Notes: generated from the sequence alone by a model not told the origin. Positions 26,514 through 35,460 are shown, counted from the first letter of the stretch. The stretch is 64,000 nt of DNA from Chloroflexota bacterium (GCA_021325095.1 JAJPHV010000069.1:1-64000), one strand, 5' to 3'. Numbers and translations: made by a program.

Positions 26514-27059
26514 TTAAATGCAGCGGGCGCCGTAGAACCATGGGGGGTTGTAGTCGTAGTAGATATAGGTGTCGAAGACGATGGCATTATGCTGATAGAT
26601 CGCGGTTTGTGGATCGCCGCCTGCCAGGTGATACCAGAAGCAAGGAGCTTGATTGGCGGGACAGGTGCCGGTCTGTGCGAGGATTGGGTAGGGGCCGGTG
26701 GCGTAGAACTTTGAGTTAACAAGTGAAGGGCCGGTATAGAATGCGGCTTCGGCTTCTTCACCCGCGTAGCAGGACAGCATCGTGTTAATCTGGTTGATGA
26801 CTAACGGGCTGACTGTCCCTTTCTGCGTGGCCTGTTGCCGACTCTGAATCCGACCCACTGCACTGTTGGCGGCATTTTCCGGGACGCCTTTAGCCAGCAG
26901 TTCCGCCTTGATTTGAGCAGCATTCTTGCCGTTGACCAGGATCAGGACATTATAGCCTTTGAAGCCCGACTGGGCCCATGCGGGAATGGTGCTGGAGCCG
27001 ACGAAGGAGAGCAGCAGTGTAACGATAATCAGGGTGACTAGAGCGAATTTTCCTTTCAT
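26514..27059 (-). CDS. Secreted hypothetical protein
   Basis: 181 residues with a clear signal peptide (LVTLIIVTLLLSFVGSSTIPAWAQ) and GAGGAAG before ATG 27059. The mature part starts FKGYNVLILVNGKNAAQIKAELLAKGVPENAANSAVGRIQ and ends in an aromatic, Cys-containing region (LSCYAGEE, TGTCPANQAPCFWYHLAGG, YYDYNPPWFYGARCI) able to form disulfides. No family recognised. It lies alone in an AT-richer interval beside a dead transposase, so lateral acquisition is plausible. Confidence 0.55.
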   Translation of the reverse strand: MKGKFALVTLIIVTLLLSFVGSSTIPAWAQSGFKGYNVLILVNGKNAAQIKAELLAKGVPENAANSAVGRIQSRQQATQKGTVSPLVINQINTMLSCYAGEEAEAAFYTGPSLVNSKFYATGPYPILAQTGTCPANQAPCFWYHLAGGDPQTAIYQHNAIVFDTYIYYDYNPPWFYGARCI

Positions 27060-27175
27060 TTGTGTAAAGCTTCCTCGAAAGTCTTTCGGTAGTCATGTGA
27101 GATTATCTCGCACCTGCTGACGGAACACTTGTGTCAAGAGCAGGTCGCGGATAAGCCACGCATGGTCGGTAAGCC

Positions 27176-27409
27176 TCAGCGCCATTGCAGGCGTTTGGGG
27201 CATGATTTTTTAGCCTGTGGTTCACTCAAGGCCAGGTGCAGCGAACGATGGGGACGGCACCAGTTGTGGACCGTCAAGCCCCACCAACCGAGGGCGACTT
27301 TAGTCTCGTCGCGGCGGGCAAAGGCCAGGGAGCGGCGAACCCGATGGGCATTCATGCGGCGGGCTGTGCCGTTGCGCCGCTCAAGGGCCGAGGTACTGGG
27401 CGTGGTCTA
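27176..27409 (-). pseudogene. C-terminal remnant of a DDE transposase
   Basis: Read on the minus strand, the 76 codons before TGA 27176 give a transposase-like tail: LERRNGTARRMNAHRVRRSLAF, then VALGWWGLTVHNWCRPHRSLHLAL. This matches the 'ER.N.T.R' and 'YN..R.HRSL' patterns of IS1-like and related DDE transposases. An in-frame TAG lies at 27407-27409, and upstream sequence to about 27530 (GEPTRQAPQTTCVVGLDHAQYLG in another frame) continues the similarity with frameshifts and stops. No start codon or terminal inverted repeats could be identified. The 27060-27578 interval holds nothing else I can support. Confidence 0.6.
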
Positions 27410-27578
27410 GCCCAACGACGCACGTGGTCTGCGGCGCTTGCCGGGTCGGCTCGCCACCGACGCCCTTTTACAGGGCCATCTCGACGAGTTCGGTGATTTA
27501 CCACCCTTTGTTAAACGTATTCTCGCCCGTTCCAACCGTTCGCTTTTAGAACATTAGTTTACGTCCGGGTCTCAGAAC

Positions 27579-27773
27579 CTAGGCCGTTGGGGCTTCCATG
27601 TCGCGCAGCAACTGGCTGACCTTGCGGCGCAGATGAGGCGGCAGTTCAGCGCAGCGTGCCTCGACGCTCAGGCGCGCCAGGACGCTGGTCTGTCCCCGTT
27701 CACGCAACCGCCGGTACATGCCCAATGCGTCGGCGATGGTAAAGCCTGTCCGGGTTTGATTACGTAACTCCAT
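27579..27773 (-). CDS. Small hypothetical protein
   Basis: 64 residues from ATG 27773, which has an excellent site (GGAAGGAG, 5 bp spacing). The sequence is basic and helical: FTIADALGMYRRLRERGQTSVLARLSVEARCAELPPHLRRKVSQLLRDMEA. No family recognised. The strong ribosome binding site argues that it is real. It is adjacent to the transposase remnant. Confidence 0.45.
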   Translation of the reverse strand: MELRNQTRTGFTIADALGMYRRLRERGQTSVLARLSVEARCAELPPHLRRKVSQLLRDMEAPTA

Positions 27774-27891
27774 AAGCACTCCTTCCCTACAAGTTACATT
27801 CAAACATTTCCTTCCATATCCGGCCTGAGCATATCATGATTATAGTTAAAAATGGGTGAAAGGAAGGTTAGCAAAATTTACAATGGGTGCG

Positions 27892-27920
27892 TTTGCAGCA
27901 ACCCGACAAAAGGCTATAAT
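27892..27920 (+). promoter_or_regulatory. Sigma-70-type promoter for the TPR membrane protein gene
   Basis: TTTGCA (27892-27897), a 17-bp spacer and a perfect TATAAT (27915-27920) precede the ATG at 27965 by about 45 bp, giving a short leader. Confidence 0.55.
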
Positions 27921-27964
27921 GCACATAAAATCTGACAAGCGCTGGACACCAGGGTGGAAGATCG

Positions 27965-29209
27965 ATGACCGATGCGACTCGCAGCCAACTTGAACAAGCC
28001 TACCGCTTGATCCAGCAAGATGATCTAGACCGGGCCATCGCTATTCTGAAGCCGATTGTCGCCGCAGAACCGGATAACGCCGATGCCTGGTGGTTGATGG
28101 CACACGCCGTGAGCGAGCCGCAGGACGCCCGCGAACCGCTAGAAAATGTATTGCGCCTCCGCCCGGACCACGCGGAAGCGCGCCAATTGCTGAACGAGCT
28201 TGAGCAGGAAGCATCGCTGGATACTTTTGGTGAAGCGCCGGAACCTTTCCCGCAGGATACTTCACTCGACAATCTCTTTGGCGACACGCCGGAGCCGCCC
28301 TCGGCGCCATCGACGGTATCTTCATCCGAACTCGATGAACTGCTCGGCCAGAGTCCCGTTCCTTCCGGTGCGGAAGACCTGTCATTCCTGAGCAGCGACA
28401 CCACGAGTGACTTTAGCTCGTTCGACATGAACGAGCCAGTCGAAGCACCAACCGACGACCTGTTCGTCGATCCGTTTGCAGGCAGCGAACCGGGTTTCGT
28501 CGCCGATGCGCTGGGAGAAGAGCAGAAGAAAGCCGACTCCCGCAAGGCGAAGCGCGACAAGGCGGCCAAAGAACGGGAAAAGGCCGAACGCGAACGCGCC
28601 AAACAGCAGGCCAAACTGGAACGAGAGGCAGCCAAAGCTGCTAAAGCCGTCAAAGCGCCCCTCGATCCTCTGGAAGCGGAGCGGCGCTTCAACAGCCGGC
28701 CCAACCCGGCAGTGCTGGCCGCGCTGTTTCTGGTGATCGTGGTCGTGGTGGGCGGCGGTGTCACCTACGCGCTGCTGCCGCGCCTGCTCAACCAGGCGGC
28801 GGAGGCCCCGACCATCCCGGTGACGCCGGGAACCGTCGTGACTGTCGCGCCCGCCGCCGACGTGAACAGCGCCATCCAGGCCATCAACGATCTGTTTGCG
28901 GCGAACAAATTTGCCGAGCCGAAGGCGGCTGTCGTACAGACCGCATTGGGCGACACGCTTCAGGTGCAGGTGTGTGGCGTGGCCGGGCCGAAGCTGCTGG
29001 AAGACGTGAACAGGGCAATGGACATCGTTGCGAAGGAAGCCTCCAAGATCAAAGACCTGGTGAAGGCCGCCGGGGTGCTCTTTGTGAACTGCGCCAGGCC
29101 CGACTCAAAGCTGTTTGTCGCTACCGCCCCGATGGACGCGATAGTCGTATACGTAAACGGCGGCATGGCCGACAAGAAAACCTACCGCGCGCAGTGGAAG
29201 CGCGGGTAG
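27965..29209 (+). CDS. TPR-domain protein with single membrane segment and C-terminal extracytoplasmic domain
   Basis: 414 residues. The N-terminal ~80 residues are TPR-like (AYRLIQQDDLDRAIAILKPIVAAEPDNADAWWLMAH..., LENVLRLRPDHAEARQLL). A long acidic Ser/Pro-rich linker is followed by a highly charged coiled coil (SRKAKRDKAAKEREKAERERAK..., about 195-235), a membrane helix (LAALFLVIVVVVGGGVTYALL, about 250-270) and a ~130-residue outer domain with two Cys (VQVCGVAG, FVNCARPD). The TPR and coiled coil are therefore cytoplasmic and the C-terminal domain outside. Scaffolding or signal transfer across the membrane is a guess. Monocistronic. Confidence 0.65.
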   Translation: MTDATRSQLEQAYRLIQQDDLDRAIAILKPIVAAEPDNADAWWLMAHAVSEPQDAREPLENVLRLRPDHAEARQLLNELEQEASLDTFGEAPEPFPQDTSLDNLFGDTPEPPSAPSTVSSSELDELLGQSPVPSGAEDLSFLSSDTTSDFSSFDMNEPVEAPTDDLFVDPFAGSEPGFVADALGEEQKKADSRKAKRDKAAKEREKAERERAKQQAKLEREAAKAAKAVKAPLDPLEAERRFNSRPNPAVLAALFLVIVVVVGGGVTYALLPRLLNQAAEAPTIPVTPGTVVTVAPAADVNSAIQAINDLFAANKFAEPKAAVVQTALGDTLQVQVCGVAGPKLLEDVNRAMDIVAKEASKIKDLVKAAGVLFVNCARPDSKLFVATAPMDAIVVYVNGGMADKKTYRAQWKRG

Positions 29210-29213
29210 TTTA

Positions 29214-29266
29214 CCTCACACCCTCTGACCCCCTCTCCGCAAGCAGGGAGGGAGAATCAGAGGGTG
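29214..29266. repeat. GC-rich palindromic intergenic repeat, copy 5
   Basis: CACCCTCTGAC pairs with TCAGAGGGTG around CCCCTCTCCGCAAGCAGGGAGGGAGA. It starts 5 bp past the TPR gene stop and separates it from the convergent azlCD genes. The outer arm differs from other copies yet stays paired. Confidence 0.8.
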
Positions 29267-29331
29267 CTGTGACGGCGATGGCTTCCCCACGCTACGACAC
29301 AGAGATTTACAAATGATGTACGGCTGTTGTC

Positions 29332-29661
29332 TTAGCCAAGCAGGGTGAGCAGCCAGCGCCAGCCCCACAGCGCCAACATGCCGAGAATAATGGTCAAGAG
29401 CAGGCTCCGGGTGCGCCATGCCACCGGCGCGGACACCAGTCCGGCGACCAGATAAGCGTTTGTCAACCGCAAGTCGAGGTGGCTGTCCTGACCGATGACT
29501 ACTGCCGGGATGATGATCGCGGTCAGCACCGCCGCCGGGACGTACCGCAACGCACGGAAGACCGGCTCCGGCAGCGGGATTTTCCCCAACAGAGCCAGCA
29601 CGGGATAACGGATCGCAAATGTGACCAGGGCCATGCCCGCCACGAGCAGCGCTTCGTTCAC
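29332..29661 (-). CDS. azlD: AzlD-family small subunit of branched-chain amino acid exporter
   Basis: 109 residues, about three hydrophobic segments, with the AzlD pattern [45 protein letters not shown]. AzlD pairs with AzlC to form an amino acid efflux carrier in the membrane. Its ATG overlaps the azlC stop (ATGA, 29658-29661), so the subunits are translationally coupled. The substrate is inferred from the Bacillus system. Confidence 0.85.
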   Translation of the reverse strand: MNEALLVAGMALVTFAIRYPVLALLGKIPLPEPVFRALRYVPAAVLTAIIIPAVVIGQDSHLDLRLTNAYLVAGLVSAPVAWRTRSLLLTIILGMLALWGWRWLLTLLG

Positions 29662-30425
29662 ATCGCCTCCACCGCTTCACCTTCGGCAGGTGTTGACGGC
29701 TTGTCCTGGGCTGGCTGCGGAAAGTAAGCCTCCGTGACGACCCCGGCGGCCACGCCGAGCAGTGCCGCGATCATCAGTCCCAATTTGTTCGGCAGCGGAT
29801 TCGCCAGCACTGCCGTCAGTCCGGCCACGAGCACACAGGCCAGCACGGCGCGGCTCTTGACGAGCGGCACGACGATCCCGATGAAGGTCACGACCATTGC
29901 GAAATCCAGGCCCAGGTCGCGGGCGTTGGGAATGATCTGCCCGGCCCGCAGCCCCACGTAGGTGCAGAGATTCCAGTTGACGTACATGAACACCGCCGAA
30001 CCCAGGAAGTACCAGTGCTTGTAGGGCGAGTCGTCAGTGCGGGTGTAGCGGGCAATGACCACCGCGAACGACTCGTCCGTCAGCCAGAAGCCGAGCGGCG
30101 CAAGCCAGTGCTGCGGCAGATGTTTCATGTAGGGCGCAAGCGAGGCCGAGTAGAGGGCATGGCGCAGGTTGACGATGAAGGTGGTCAGGATAATGACTGC
30201 CATGCTTGCCCCGCCTGCGATCAGCCCCGACGCGATGAACTGCGCCGACCCGGCGAAGACAAAGAGCGACATACCCATCGCCCCGGCAAAGGATAGGCCG
30301 TTGGCGCTGGCAGCCGCTCCGAAGATAAGGCCGAAGGGGATCGCCCCGACGACCAGGGGAAAAGTGTCCTTGACGCCAGCCCAGAACTCGGCACGGCGCG
30401 TTGGCTGCGGAAGCACAGACATCAT
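29658..30425 (-). CDS. azlC: AzlC-family large subunit of branched-chain amino acid exporter
   Basis: 255 residues, polytopic, with [42 protein letters not shown] near the N-terminus, [13 protein letters not shown], and [12 protein letters not shown], all characteristic of AzlC. It transports branched-chain amino acids or analogues outward together with AzlD. Tandem ATGs at 30425 and 30422 could start it. No regulator is adjacent. Confidence 0.9.
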   Translation of the reverse strand: MMSVLPQPTRRAEFWAGVKDTFPLVVGAIPFGLIFGAAASANGLSFAGAMGMSLFVFAGSAQFIASGLIAGGASMAVIILTTFIVNLRHALYSASLAPYMKHLPQHWLAPLGFWLTDESFAVVIARYTRTDDSPYKHWYFLGSAVFMYVNWNLCTYVGLRAGQIIPNARDLGLDFAMVVTFIGIVVPLVKSRAVLACVLVAGLTAVLANPLPNKLGLMIAALLGVAAGVVTEAYFPQPAQDKPSTPAEGEAVEAM

Positions 30426-30564
30426 TTGAAGGCCAGACAATTGGCTCAATTGCACGTCAGATCGATTGTGCCATGACAAATAGCCATATCACAGAGACAA
30501 TCGGTTAGCGACGAGAGAGACAAGGGAATACCGTAGCGCTTCCTGACTGTTAGTGTCAGGCGCG

Positions 30565-31191
30565 CTATTTCCTGTCCCCGCCCGTCAGCGCCGCTGATAC
30601 GCCCAGGCCGATGTAGATCATGCCCGAAAAATAGCGCTGGAAGGCCAGAAACCAGGCATTGCGCCGCAGCCAGTTGCCTGCCGTGCCGGAAAGCAGGGCA
30701 TACAGACTGTCCGTCGTGATCGCCATTGCCACGAAGAGAAGCCCCAGTGCCAGGAACTGCACGGAAGGATTGCCTCTGCTGTAGTCCACAAACTGCGGCA
30801 AGAAGGCCAGGAAAAACAGGGCGGTCTTCGGGTTCAGGGCCGCCACGACAAAGCCCTGCGTGAACGTCCGGCGAAGGCTCTTCTGCACCTCGCCGGGGTC
30901 AACCTCCGTTTTGACAGGCGTCAGCAGCGTGCGGATGCCGATATAGACCAGGTACACGGCCCCGACATATTTGATGACGTTGAAGGCCAGCGCCGACGTG
31001 AGCAGAATTGCGGACAGGCCGAGAGTTGCCGCGACCACGTGGACGGAATTGCCCAACTCGACGCCGAGGACGGAGACGAGTCCGGCCCTGCGGCCCTGGT
31101 TCATGCTGCGCGCTACGATGTACAAAACGGCTGGCCCCGGCGTGAGCAACAGAACAAGCGCCGCTGTGACAAATAGAGGGCTGAAGACCAT
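30565..31191 (-). CDS. LysE/RhtB-family amino acid exporter
   Basis: 208 residues from ATG 31191, six predicted membrane segments, beginning VFSPLFVTAALVLLLTPGPAVLYIVARSMNQGRRAG, the LysE/RhtB N-terminal signature, and with GFVVAALNPKTALFFLAFLPQF in the middle. It exports an amino acid or derivative by proton exchange. The substrate is not predictable. It lies near azlCD but is not in the same operon; the gap holds no gene. Confidence 0.85.
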   Translation of the reverse strand: MVFSPLFVTAALVLLLTPGPAVLYIVARSMNQGRRAGLVSVLGVELGNSVHVVAATLGLSAILLTSALAFNVIKYVGAVYLVYIGIRTLLTPVKTEVDPGEVQKSLRRTFTQGFVVAALNPKTALFFLAFLPQFVDYSRGNPSVQFLALGLLFVAMAITTDSLYALLSGTAGNWLRRNAWFLAFQRYFSGMIYIGLGVSAALTGGDRK

Positions 31192-31328
31192 CTGTGTATA
31201 TCCGTAGTCTGAGGGCGGGCAAAATGATTTGCTATTGTCCTCAATTTCAGTCTGAAGCGCCAGATTTTGCCCGGCGCTAAAGTCCTGCCGGGCCAATCCG
31301 GCAGGACTTCACCACAGGCGGGTGCTTT

Positions 31329-31356
31329 TGCCGACGGATGGCGCGCCCGCTATAAT
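31329..31356 (+). promoter_or_regulatory. Promoter that implies a leaderless start for the membrane protein-selA operon
   Basis: TTGCCG (31329-31334), a 16-bp spacer and TATAAT (31351-31356) place the transcript start at about 31362-31364. The in-frame ATG at 31364 would then be at or next to the 5' end, and the upstream ATG (31355) lies inside the -10 and cannot be used. Confidence 0.5.
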
Positions 31357-31363
31357 GGGCTGC

Positions 31364-31831
31364 ATGGCAACGACCACCATATCCACACCTGCCCCCAAAC
31401 CCTCGCCGCGCAAACGACTGCAAGCGGATCGCAACGGCGTGCTGGTCGCCGCCGGGATCATGGCCGGGATTGGCTGGGCGCTGCTCTATCGGCTGGTGGA
31501 CGGCTCGCCGCCGCTGGCTTTGCAGCGCTGGCTGTTCTTTATCCTGCTCTACATGGCGATCACAGGCACGGCGCTGCCCTTCATCTGGTATCTGAACCAG
31601 CGCTTCAGCCGCCGCTACCCGGTGACGGGTGGGACGCTGCTCCGGCAGGGGATGTGGTGCGGGCTGTTCACGGTCACGGCGGCCTGGCTGCAAATGACAC
31701 GCGCGTTGAATGGCCCAACGGCGTTCCTCCTGGCCCTGAGCATGATCGCCATCGAAACCTTTTTGCGCTACCGCGAACGGGCGCAGGCTCAAGCCTATAG
31801 CGAATCGATAGCCCGCCAGAAGCATTCATGA
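31364..31831 (+). CDS. Small multi-pass membrane protein coupled to selA
   Basis: 155 residues from ATG 31364, probably three or four membrane segments (VLVAAGIMAGIGWALLYRLV, LFFILLYMAITGTALPFIWYL, LRQGMWCGLFTVTAAWL, AFLLALSMIAIETFL). Basic N-terminus suggests N-in. No family recognised. Start choice rests on the adjacent promoter. Its TGA overlaps the selA ATG (ATGA, 31828-31831), so it is translationally coupled to selA, though no selenium link is known to me. Confidence 0.6.
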   Translation: MATTTISTPAPKPSPRKRLQADRNGVLVAAGIMAGIGWALLYRLVDGSPPLALQRWLFFILLYMAITGTALPFIWYLNQRFSRRYPVTGGTLLRQGMWCGLFTVTAAWLQMTRALNGPTAFLLALSMIAIETFLRYRERAQAQAYSESIARQKHS

Positions 31832-33201
31832 GCGAGCAAACCGAAAACCCGCTCCGCCAGCTTCCGAGCGTGGATCGCCTGCTGAATGACATGGGCGCGG
31901 GCGACCTGCTAACCAGCTACGGGCACGAGGCGGTGCGCGATGCGCTGCGCGTGGCGCTGGACGCGGCGCGGCAGTGGATCCGGCAGGGCGGCAATGCACC
32001 GGGTGTCGATGAATTACTGGCGGCGGCGGGCAGCCTGCTTCGCGTGCGGCAAACACCCTCGCTGCGGCCCGTCATCAACGCCACCGGGGTGATCCTGCAC
32101 ACGAACCTGGGGCGCGCGCCGCTGTGCGAATCGGCACAACAGGCCATGCTGGCGGTAGCAGCGGGTTACAGCACGCTTGAGTACGAACTTGAGGCAGGCG
32201 AACGGGGCAAGCGCGAGAGCCATATCGAGTCACTGATCACGGCCATTACCGGGGCGGAAGCGGCGACGGTGGTGAACAACAACGCCGCCGCTGTGCTGCT
32301 GATCCTGACCGCGCTGGCGCAGCACCGCGAAGTGGTCATCTCGCGCGGGCAGTTGGTCGAGATCGGCGGCGGGTTTCGCATCCCCGATGTGCTGGCGCAG
32401 AGCGGGGCGCGGCTGGTCGAAGTCGGCACGACCAACCGGACACGCCTGGACGACTTCGCCCAGGCCATCGGCCCGCAGACGGCGCTGCTGATGCGCGCCC
32501 ACGCCTCGAACTTCAAGCAGATCGGCTTTGTTGAGCAGCCGACGCTGCGCGAACTGGCGTCGCTGGCGCATGGCCGGGGTCTGCACCTTATCGAGGACCT
32601 GGGCAGCGGCGCATTGCTGGACACGGCGGCCTACGGTCTGGAGCACGAGCCGATGCCCCAGGAGAGTGTGCGGGCCGGGATTGACCTGGTGGCGTTCAGC
32701 GGCGACAAGCTGCTCGGCGGGCCGCAGGCCGGGATCATCGCCGGGCGCGGCGAACTGGTCGAACGGCTCAAGCGCCATCCGCTGGCGCGGGCCGTGCGCA
32801 TCGACAAGCTGAACCTGGCGGCGCTGGTCGCCACGCTCGATCACTACCGGCGCGGCGATGCCGTCGAGCACGTCCCGGTCTGGCAGATGATCGCGCTGCA
32901 TCCGGAGGCGATCCGGGCGCGGGCCGAATCGTGGGCGATGCAGATCGGCGGCGATGTGACGACCAGCGAGTCGACCATCGGCGGGGGCAGTTTGCCGGGT
33001 GAAACGCTGCCCACCTTCGTGCTGGCGCTGGACGTGCCGCGTCCCGACGAGTTTGCGGCGCAGCTTCGTCGGCAGGCGAATCCCGTTATTGCGCGGATTG
33101 TGCACCGGCGGGTGCTGCTTGATCCGCGCACCGTGCTGCCAGGACAGGACAACGCGCTGCTGCAATCGGTGTCGGCGGCGCTCAGTGAGGCTTCACACTG
33201 A
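31828..33201 (+). CDS. selA: L-seryl-tRNA(Sec) selenium transferase
   Basis: 457 residues, the usual length. The N-terminal domain (LRQLPSVDRLLN) is followed by the PLP fold: RPVINATGVILHTNLGRAPL, HASNFKQIGFVEQPTL, EDLGSGALLDT and the PLP lysine K294 in FSGDKLLGGPQAG. It converts seryl-tRNA(Sec) to selenocysteyl-tRNA using selenophosphate. No selB, selD, tRNA-Sec or selenoprotein is visible in the window, so the rest of the pathway must be elsewhere. Some SelA-like proteins without that pathway do other chemistry; the close match to the canonical motifs favours true SelA. Confidence 0.9.
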   Translation: MSEQTENPLRQLPSVDRLLNDMGAGDLLTSYGHEAVRDALRVALDAARQWIRQGGNAPGVDELLAAAGSLLRVRQTPSLRPVINATGVILHTNLGRAPLCESAQQAMLAVAAGYSTLEYELEAGERGKRESHIESLITAITGAEAATVVNNNAAAVLLILTALAQHREVVISRGQLVEIGGGFRIPDVLAQSGARLVEVGTTNRTRLDDFAQAIGPQTALLMRAHASNFKQIGFVEQPTLRELASLAHGRGLHLIEDLGSGALLDTAAYGLEHEPMPQESVRAGIDLVAFSGDKLLGGPQAGIIAGRGELVERLKRHPLARAVRIDKLNLAALVATLDHYRRGDAVEHVPVWQMIALHPEAIRARAESWAMQIGGDVTTSESTIGGGSLPGETLPTFVLALDVPRPDEFAAQLRRQANPVIARIVHRRVLLDPRTVLPGQDNALLQSVSAALSEASH

Positions 33202-33293
33202 TCCGAATCAGAATTCCCCAGGGAGAAATCCAAAAGCTGGCTGCCCCAACGTACTGGTGACGAGCGGAACTGATCACCGGGGTTGGGGTTCAG

Positions 33294-33321
33294 TTGCGCT
33301 GTGCTCGACTTTTCGTACAAT
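33294..33321 (+). promoter_or_regulatory. Promoter upstream of the DUF420-cupredoxin gene
   Basis: TTGCGC (33294-33299), a 16-bp spacer and TACAAT (33316-33321) lie about 48 bp before ATG 33369. The intervening 33202-33293 holds no gene and no tRNA. Confidence 0.45.
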
Positions 33322-33368
33322 GAGCGCTACTGCCCTCGCTCGTGGGGGCCGTTCTCCCTGGGGTGCCC

Positions 33369-35411
33369 ATGATGGATCCACGTGCTGTCGCTACCGGGTT
33401 TCTTGGAACAGGGGCCAGCCTTGCGGCTGACATTGCCCTACTAGCCTACATTTTCCTGATCGTGCCGGGGATGCTGGTCGGCTTCCGCTTCGCGCGGCGG
33501 CAGAAGTTTGCGCCGCACCACAAACTGACCATGACGACCATCACACTCGTCAACTGGGCGATCATCCTGTACCTGATGGCGGTGTCGTATTCGCGCACTG
33601 TCGCGGCCAACGTCCCGCAAGGGCTGAACCAGCCGTTCTTCCTGTCGCCCACGATCCATTTACTGACCGGGCTGACGGCACAGATCATCGGCTCGATCCT
33701 GGTGCTGCGGATGTGGCTGGAAAACGTGCTGCCGCCGCGCCTGCGCTTCGAGCCGATCAAGCCCTGGATGCGCCTGACCCTGGGGCTGTGGCTGGTCACG
33801 GCCACGCTCGGCGTGATCACCTACCTGATCTGGTACGGCGTGCCCTTCACCGGTGGCAAAGGCGGGACACCTAATGAAGCGGCGACGCCACCTGCTGACA
33901 TGAACGTGCGGGGCGGGCCAGCGTCGGTGATGGTGCCGCTGCGGGGCTTTCTGTTTGTGCCCATCGACATCACGATCCCGGTGGGAACGACAGTCAAGTT
34001 CATCAATCAGGACAACGCGCCGCACACGGTGACCTATGCCGACGGCAGCTTCAACACCGGCAACTTCTACAAAGGCGACTCCCGCGAATTGAAGTTTGAC
34101 AAGGCAGGCGACATCAAGCTGTACTGCCAGATTCACGGTGCGCCGGATGGAACCGGAATGGCGATGACCGTCCACGTCAAGCCCGCCAGTGAAGTGGCCG
34201 CGCTGCCGACGACGGACGCCTCGGCGCTGACGCCTATCCCGCCGACGGTTGCGCCGAGCGTCGCGCCACCGCCAAGCGATCCCCTACGGCAGCAAGTCAA
34301 AAACCAACTGGTGGGGGTGCTGTCCTACGCCGACCAGACCAGCTTCAACGATACGATCAACCTGCAACTGGTCAACCTGGAAAAGCCGCCGTCGGGCAAA
34401 GTCTATTATGGCTGGCTGGTCGGGCCGAAAGATAATTATCTGAGCGTCGGCAAGATCGAGCCGGACGAGAAGGGCGTGACCAACGTGCGCCAGTCCTTCA
34501 CGCACCGCAACCTGATCGCGGACTTCGACAATTTTGTGATCACGGCGGAGAATCCGAACGGCACGCCCAAACAGCCGGGCGAGGTCTATTACAGTGGCAA
34601 AGAGCCGCCGCTGGCCTACGCCGAGATTCAGCGCATCGTCGGCAAAGCGGACGACACACCTAACCAGTACGGCTACGCGGTAGGAGCGCGGCTGCAAATC
34701 GACGAGGTGATCCGGCAGGCTGCGTTCATCCAGGAATTGATGAGGAAGGACAAGCTGGCTGAAGCCAAGACTCACGCCGAAGCGATCATCAACCTGAGCA
34801 AGGGCGGCGCGGGTGAAGACCTGGACGGCGACAAATCGGTCATCCAGCCGGGCGACGGCTACGGGCTGCGCAAATACATCGACGGCGCGATCAAGGCGGC
34901 GGCAGCGGCCAAAAGCGCCAAAGACGCCACCGGTGCGATCAAGCTGCATAGCGATCACGTCAGCGTTTCGGGCATGACAGCGCTGGCCTTTTTGACCGAC
35001 CTGGAACAGCAGGCGGCGGCGCTGATCGCGGTCAGGACGCCCGCCGAAGCGAAGGACATCGCCACGACAATCAACACAACGGCACTCAACCTGCGCGACG
35101 GTGTGGACAAGGACAACAATGGCACCGTCGATCCGGTTCCGGGCGAGGGCGCGATCTTCTCCATGTACGACCACGCGCAGTACATTGCAGCGATGGCCGT
35201 CGTCAGCGGCAAGGGTGGGCAGATCACCGGGCTGGCAACCGAAGAGGCCACGCCCGCCGGAACTGAGCAGGCGACACCTTCGGGGACGGAAGAGGCCACG
35301 CCGATGGGCACGCCAGAAGCGACGCCGGAGGCCACCGAGGAGGCAACACCCATCGGCACGCCGGAGGCCACGCCAGGAGGGACCCCAGAAGCTACGACGC
35401 AGCCCGCATAA
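33369..35411 (+). CDS. DUF420-like membrane domain fused to a blue-copper (cupredoxin) domain and extracytoplasmic tail
   Basis: 680 residues from ATG 33369 (ATG 33372 also possible). Residues 15-158 hold four membrane segments with His50-His51 and His97, like DUF420 proteins associated with cytochrome oxidase assembly. Residues 185-270 are a plastocyanin-like domain with a full type-1 copper set: H219 (APHTV), C253 and H256 (YCQIH) and M264. Next comes an anti-sigma-K/RskA-like strand region (VNLEKPPSGKVYYGWLVG), a helical region with two Ca2+-loop-like stretches (DLDGDKSV, DKDNNGTVDP), and a repetitive Glu-Ala-Thr-Pro tail. The soluble part should lie outside the membrane. Electron transfer or copper handling is inferred. 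It is monocistronic. Confidence 0.75.
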   Translation: MMDPRAVATGFLGTGASLAADIALLAYIFLIVPGMLVGFRFARRQKFAPHHKLTMTTITLVNWAIILYLMAVSYSRTVAANVPQGLNQPFFLSPTIHLLTGLTAQIIGSILVLRMWLENVLPPRLRFEPIKPWMRLTLGLWLVTATLGVITYLIWYGVPFTGGKGGTPNEAATPPADMNVRGGPASVMVPLRGFLFVPIDITIPVGTTVKFINQDNAPHTVTYADGSFNTGNFYKGDSRELKFDKAGDIKLYCQIHGAPDGTGMAMTVHVKPASEVAALPTTDASALTPIPPTVAPSVAPPPSDPLRQQVKNQLVGVLSYADQTSFNDTINLQLVNLEKPPSGKVYYGWLVGPKDNYLSVGKIEPDEKGVTNVRQSFTHRNLIADFDNFVITAENPNGTPKQPGEVYYSGKEPPLAYAEIQRIVGKADDTPNQYGYAVGARLQIDEVIRQAAFIQELMRKDKLAEAKTHAEAIINLSKGGAGEDLDGDKSVIQPGDGYGLRKYIDGAIKAAAAAKSAKDATGAIKLHSDHVSVSGMTALAFLTDLEQQAAALIAVRTPAEAKDIATTINTTALNLRDGVDKDNNGTVDPVPGEGAIFSMYDHAQYIAAMAVVSGKGGQITGLATEEATPAGTEQATPSGTEEATPMGTPEATPEATEEATPIGTPEATPGGTPEATTQPA

Positions 35412-35460
35412 AGCACGGCGTCGATCATGTCAAGTGGGAAAAAGCACAGTAAAGCAGTTG

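Noticed and set aside
26450..26761. 103-codon Pro/Ser/Thr-rich frame overlapping the secreted protein
   Set aside because: The overlapping frame has a signal peptide and ribosome site; this one has neither and looks like a shadow.
27129..27496. Forward frames opposite the transposase remnant
   Set aside because: Only the minus strand gives transposase-like sequence; the forward frames are Arg-rich and lack motifs.
33202..33293. tRNA-Sec gene next to selA
   Set aside because: No acceptor stem pairing, anticodon TCA in a loop, or T-arm motif could be found in the gap.
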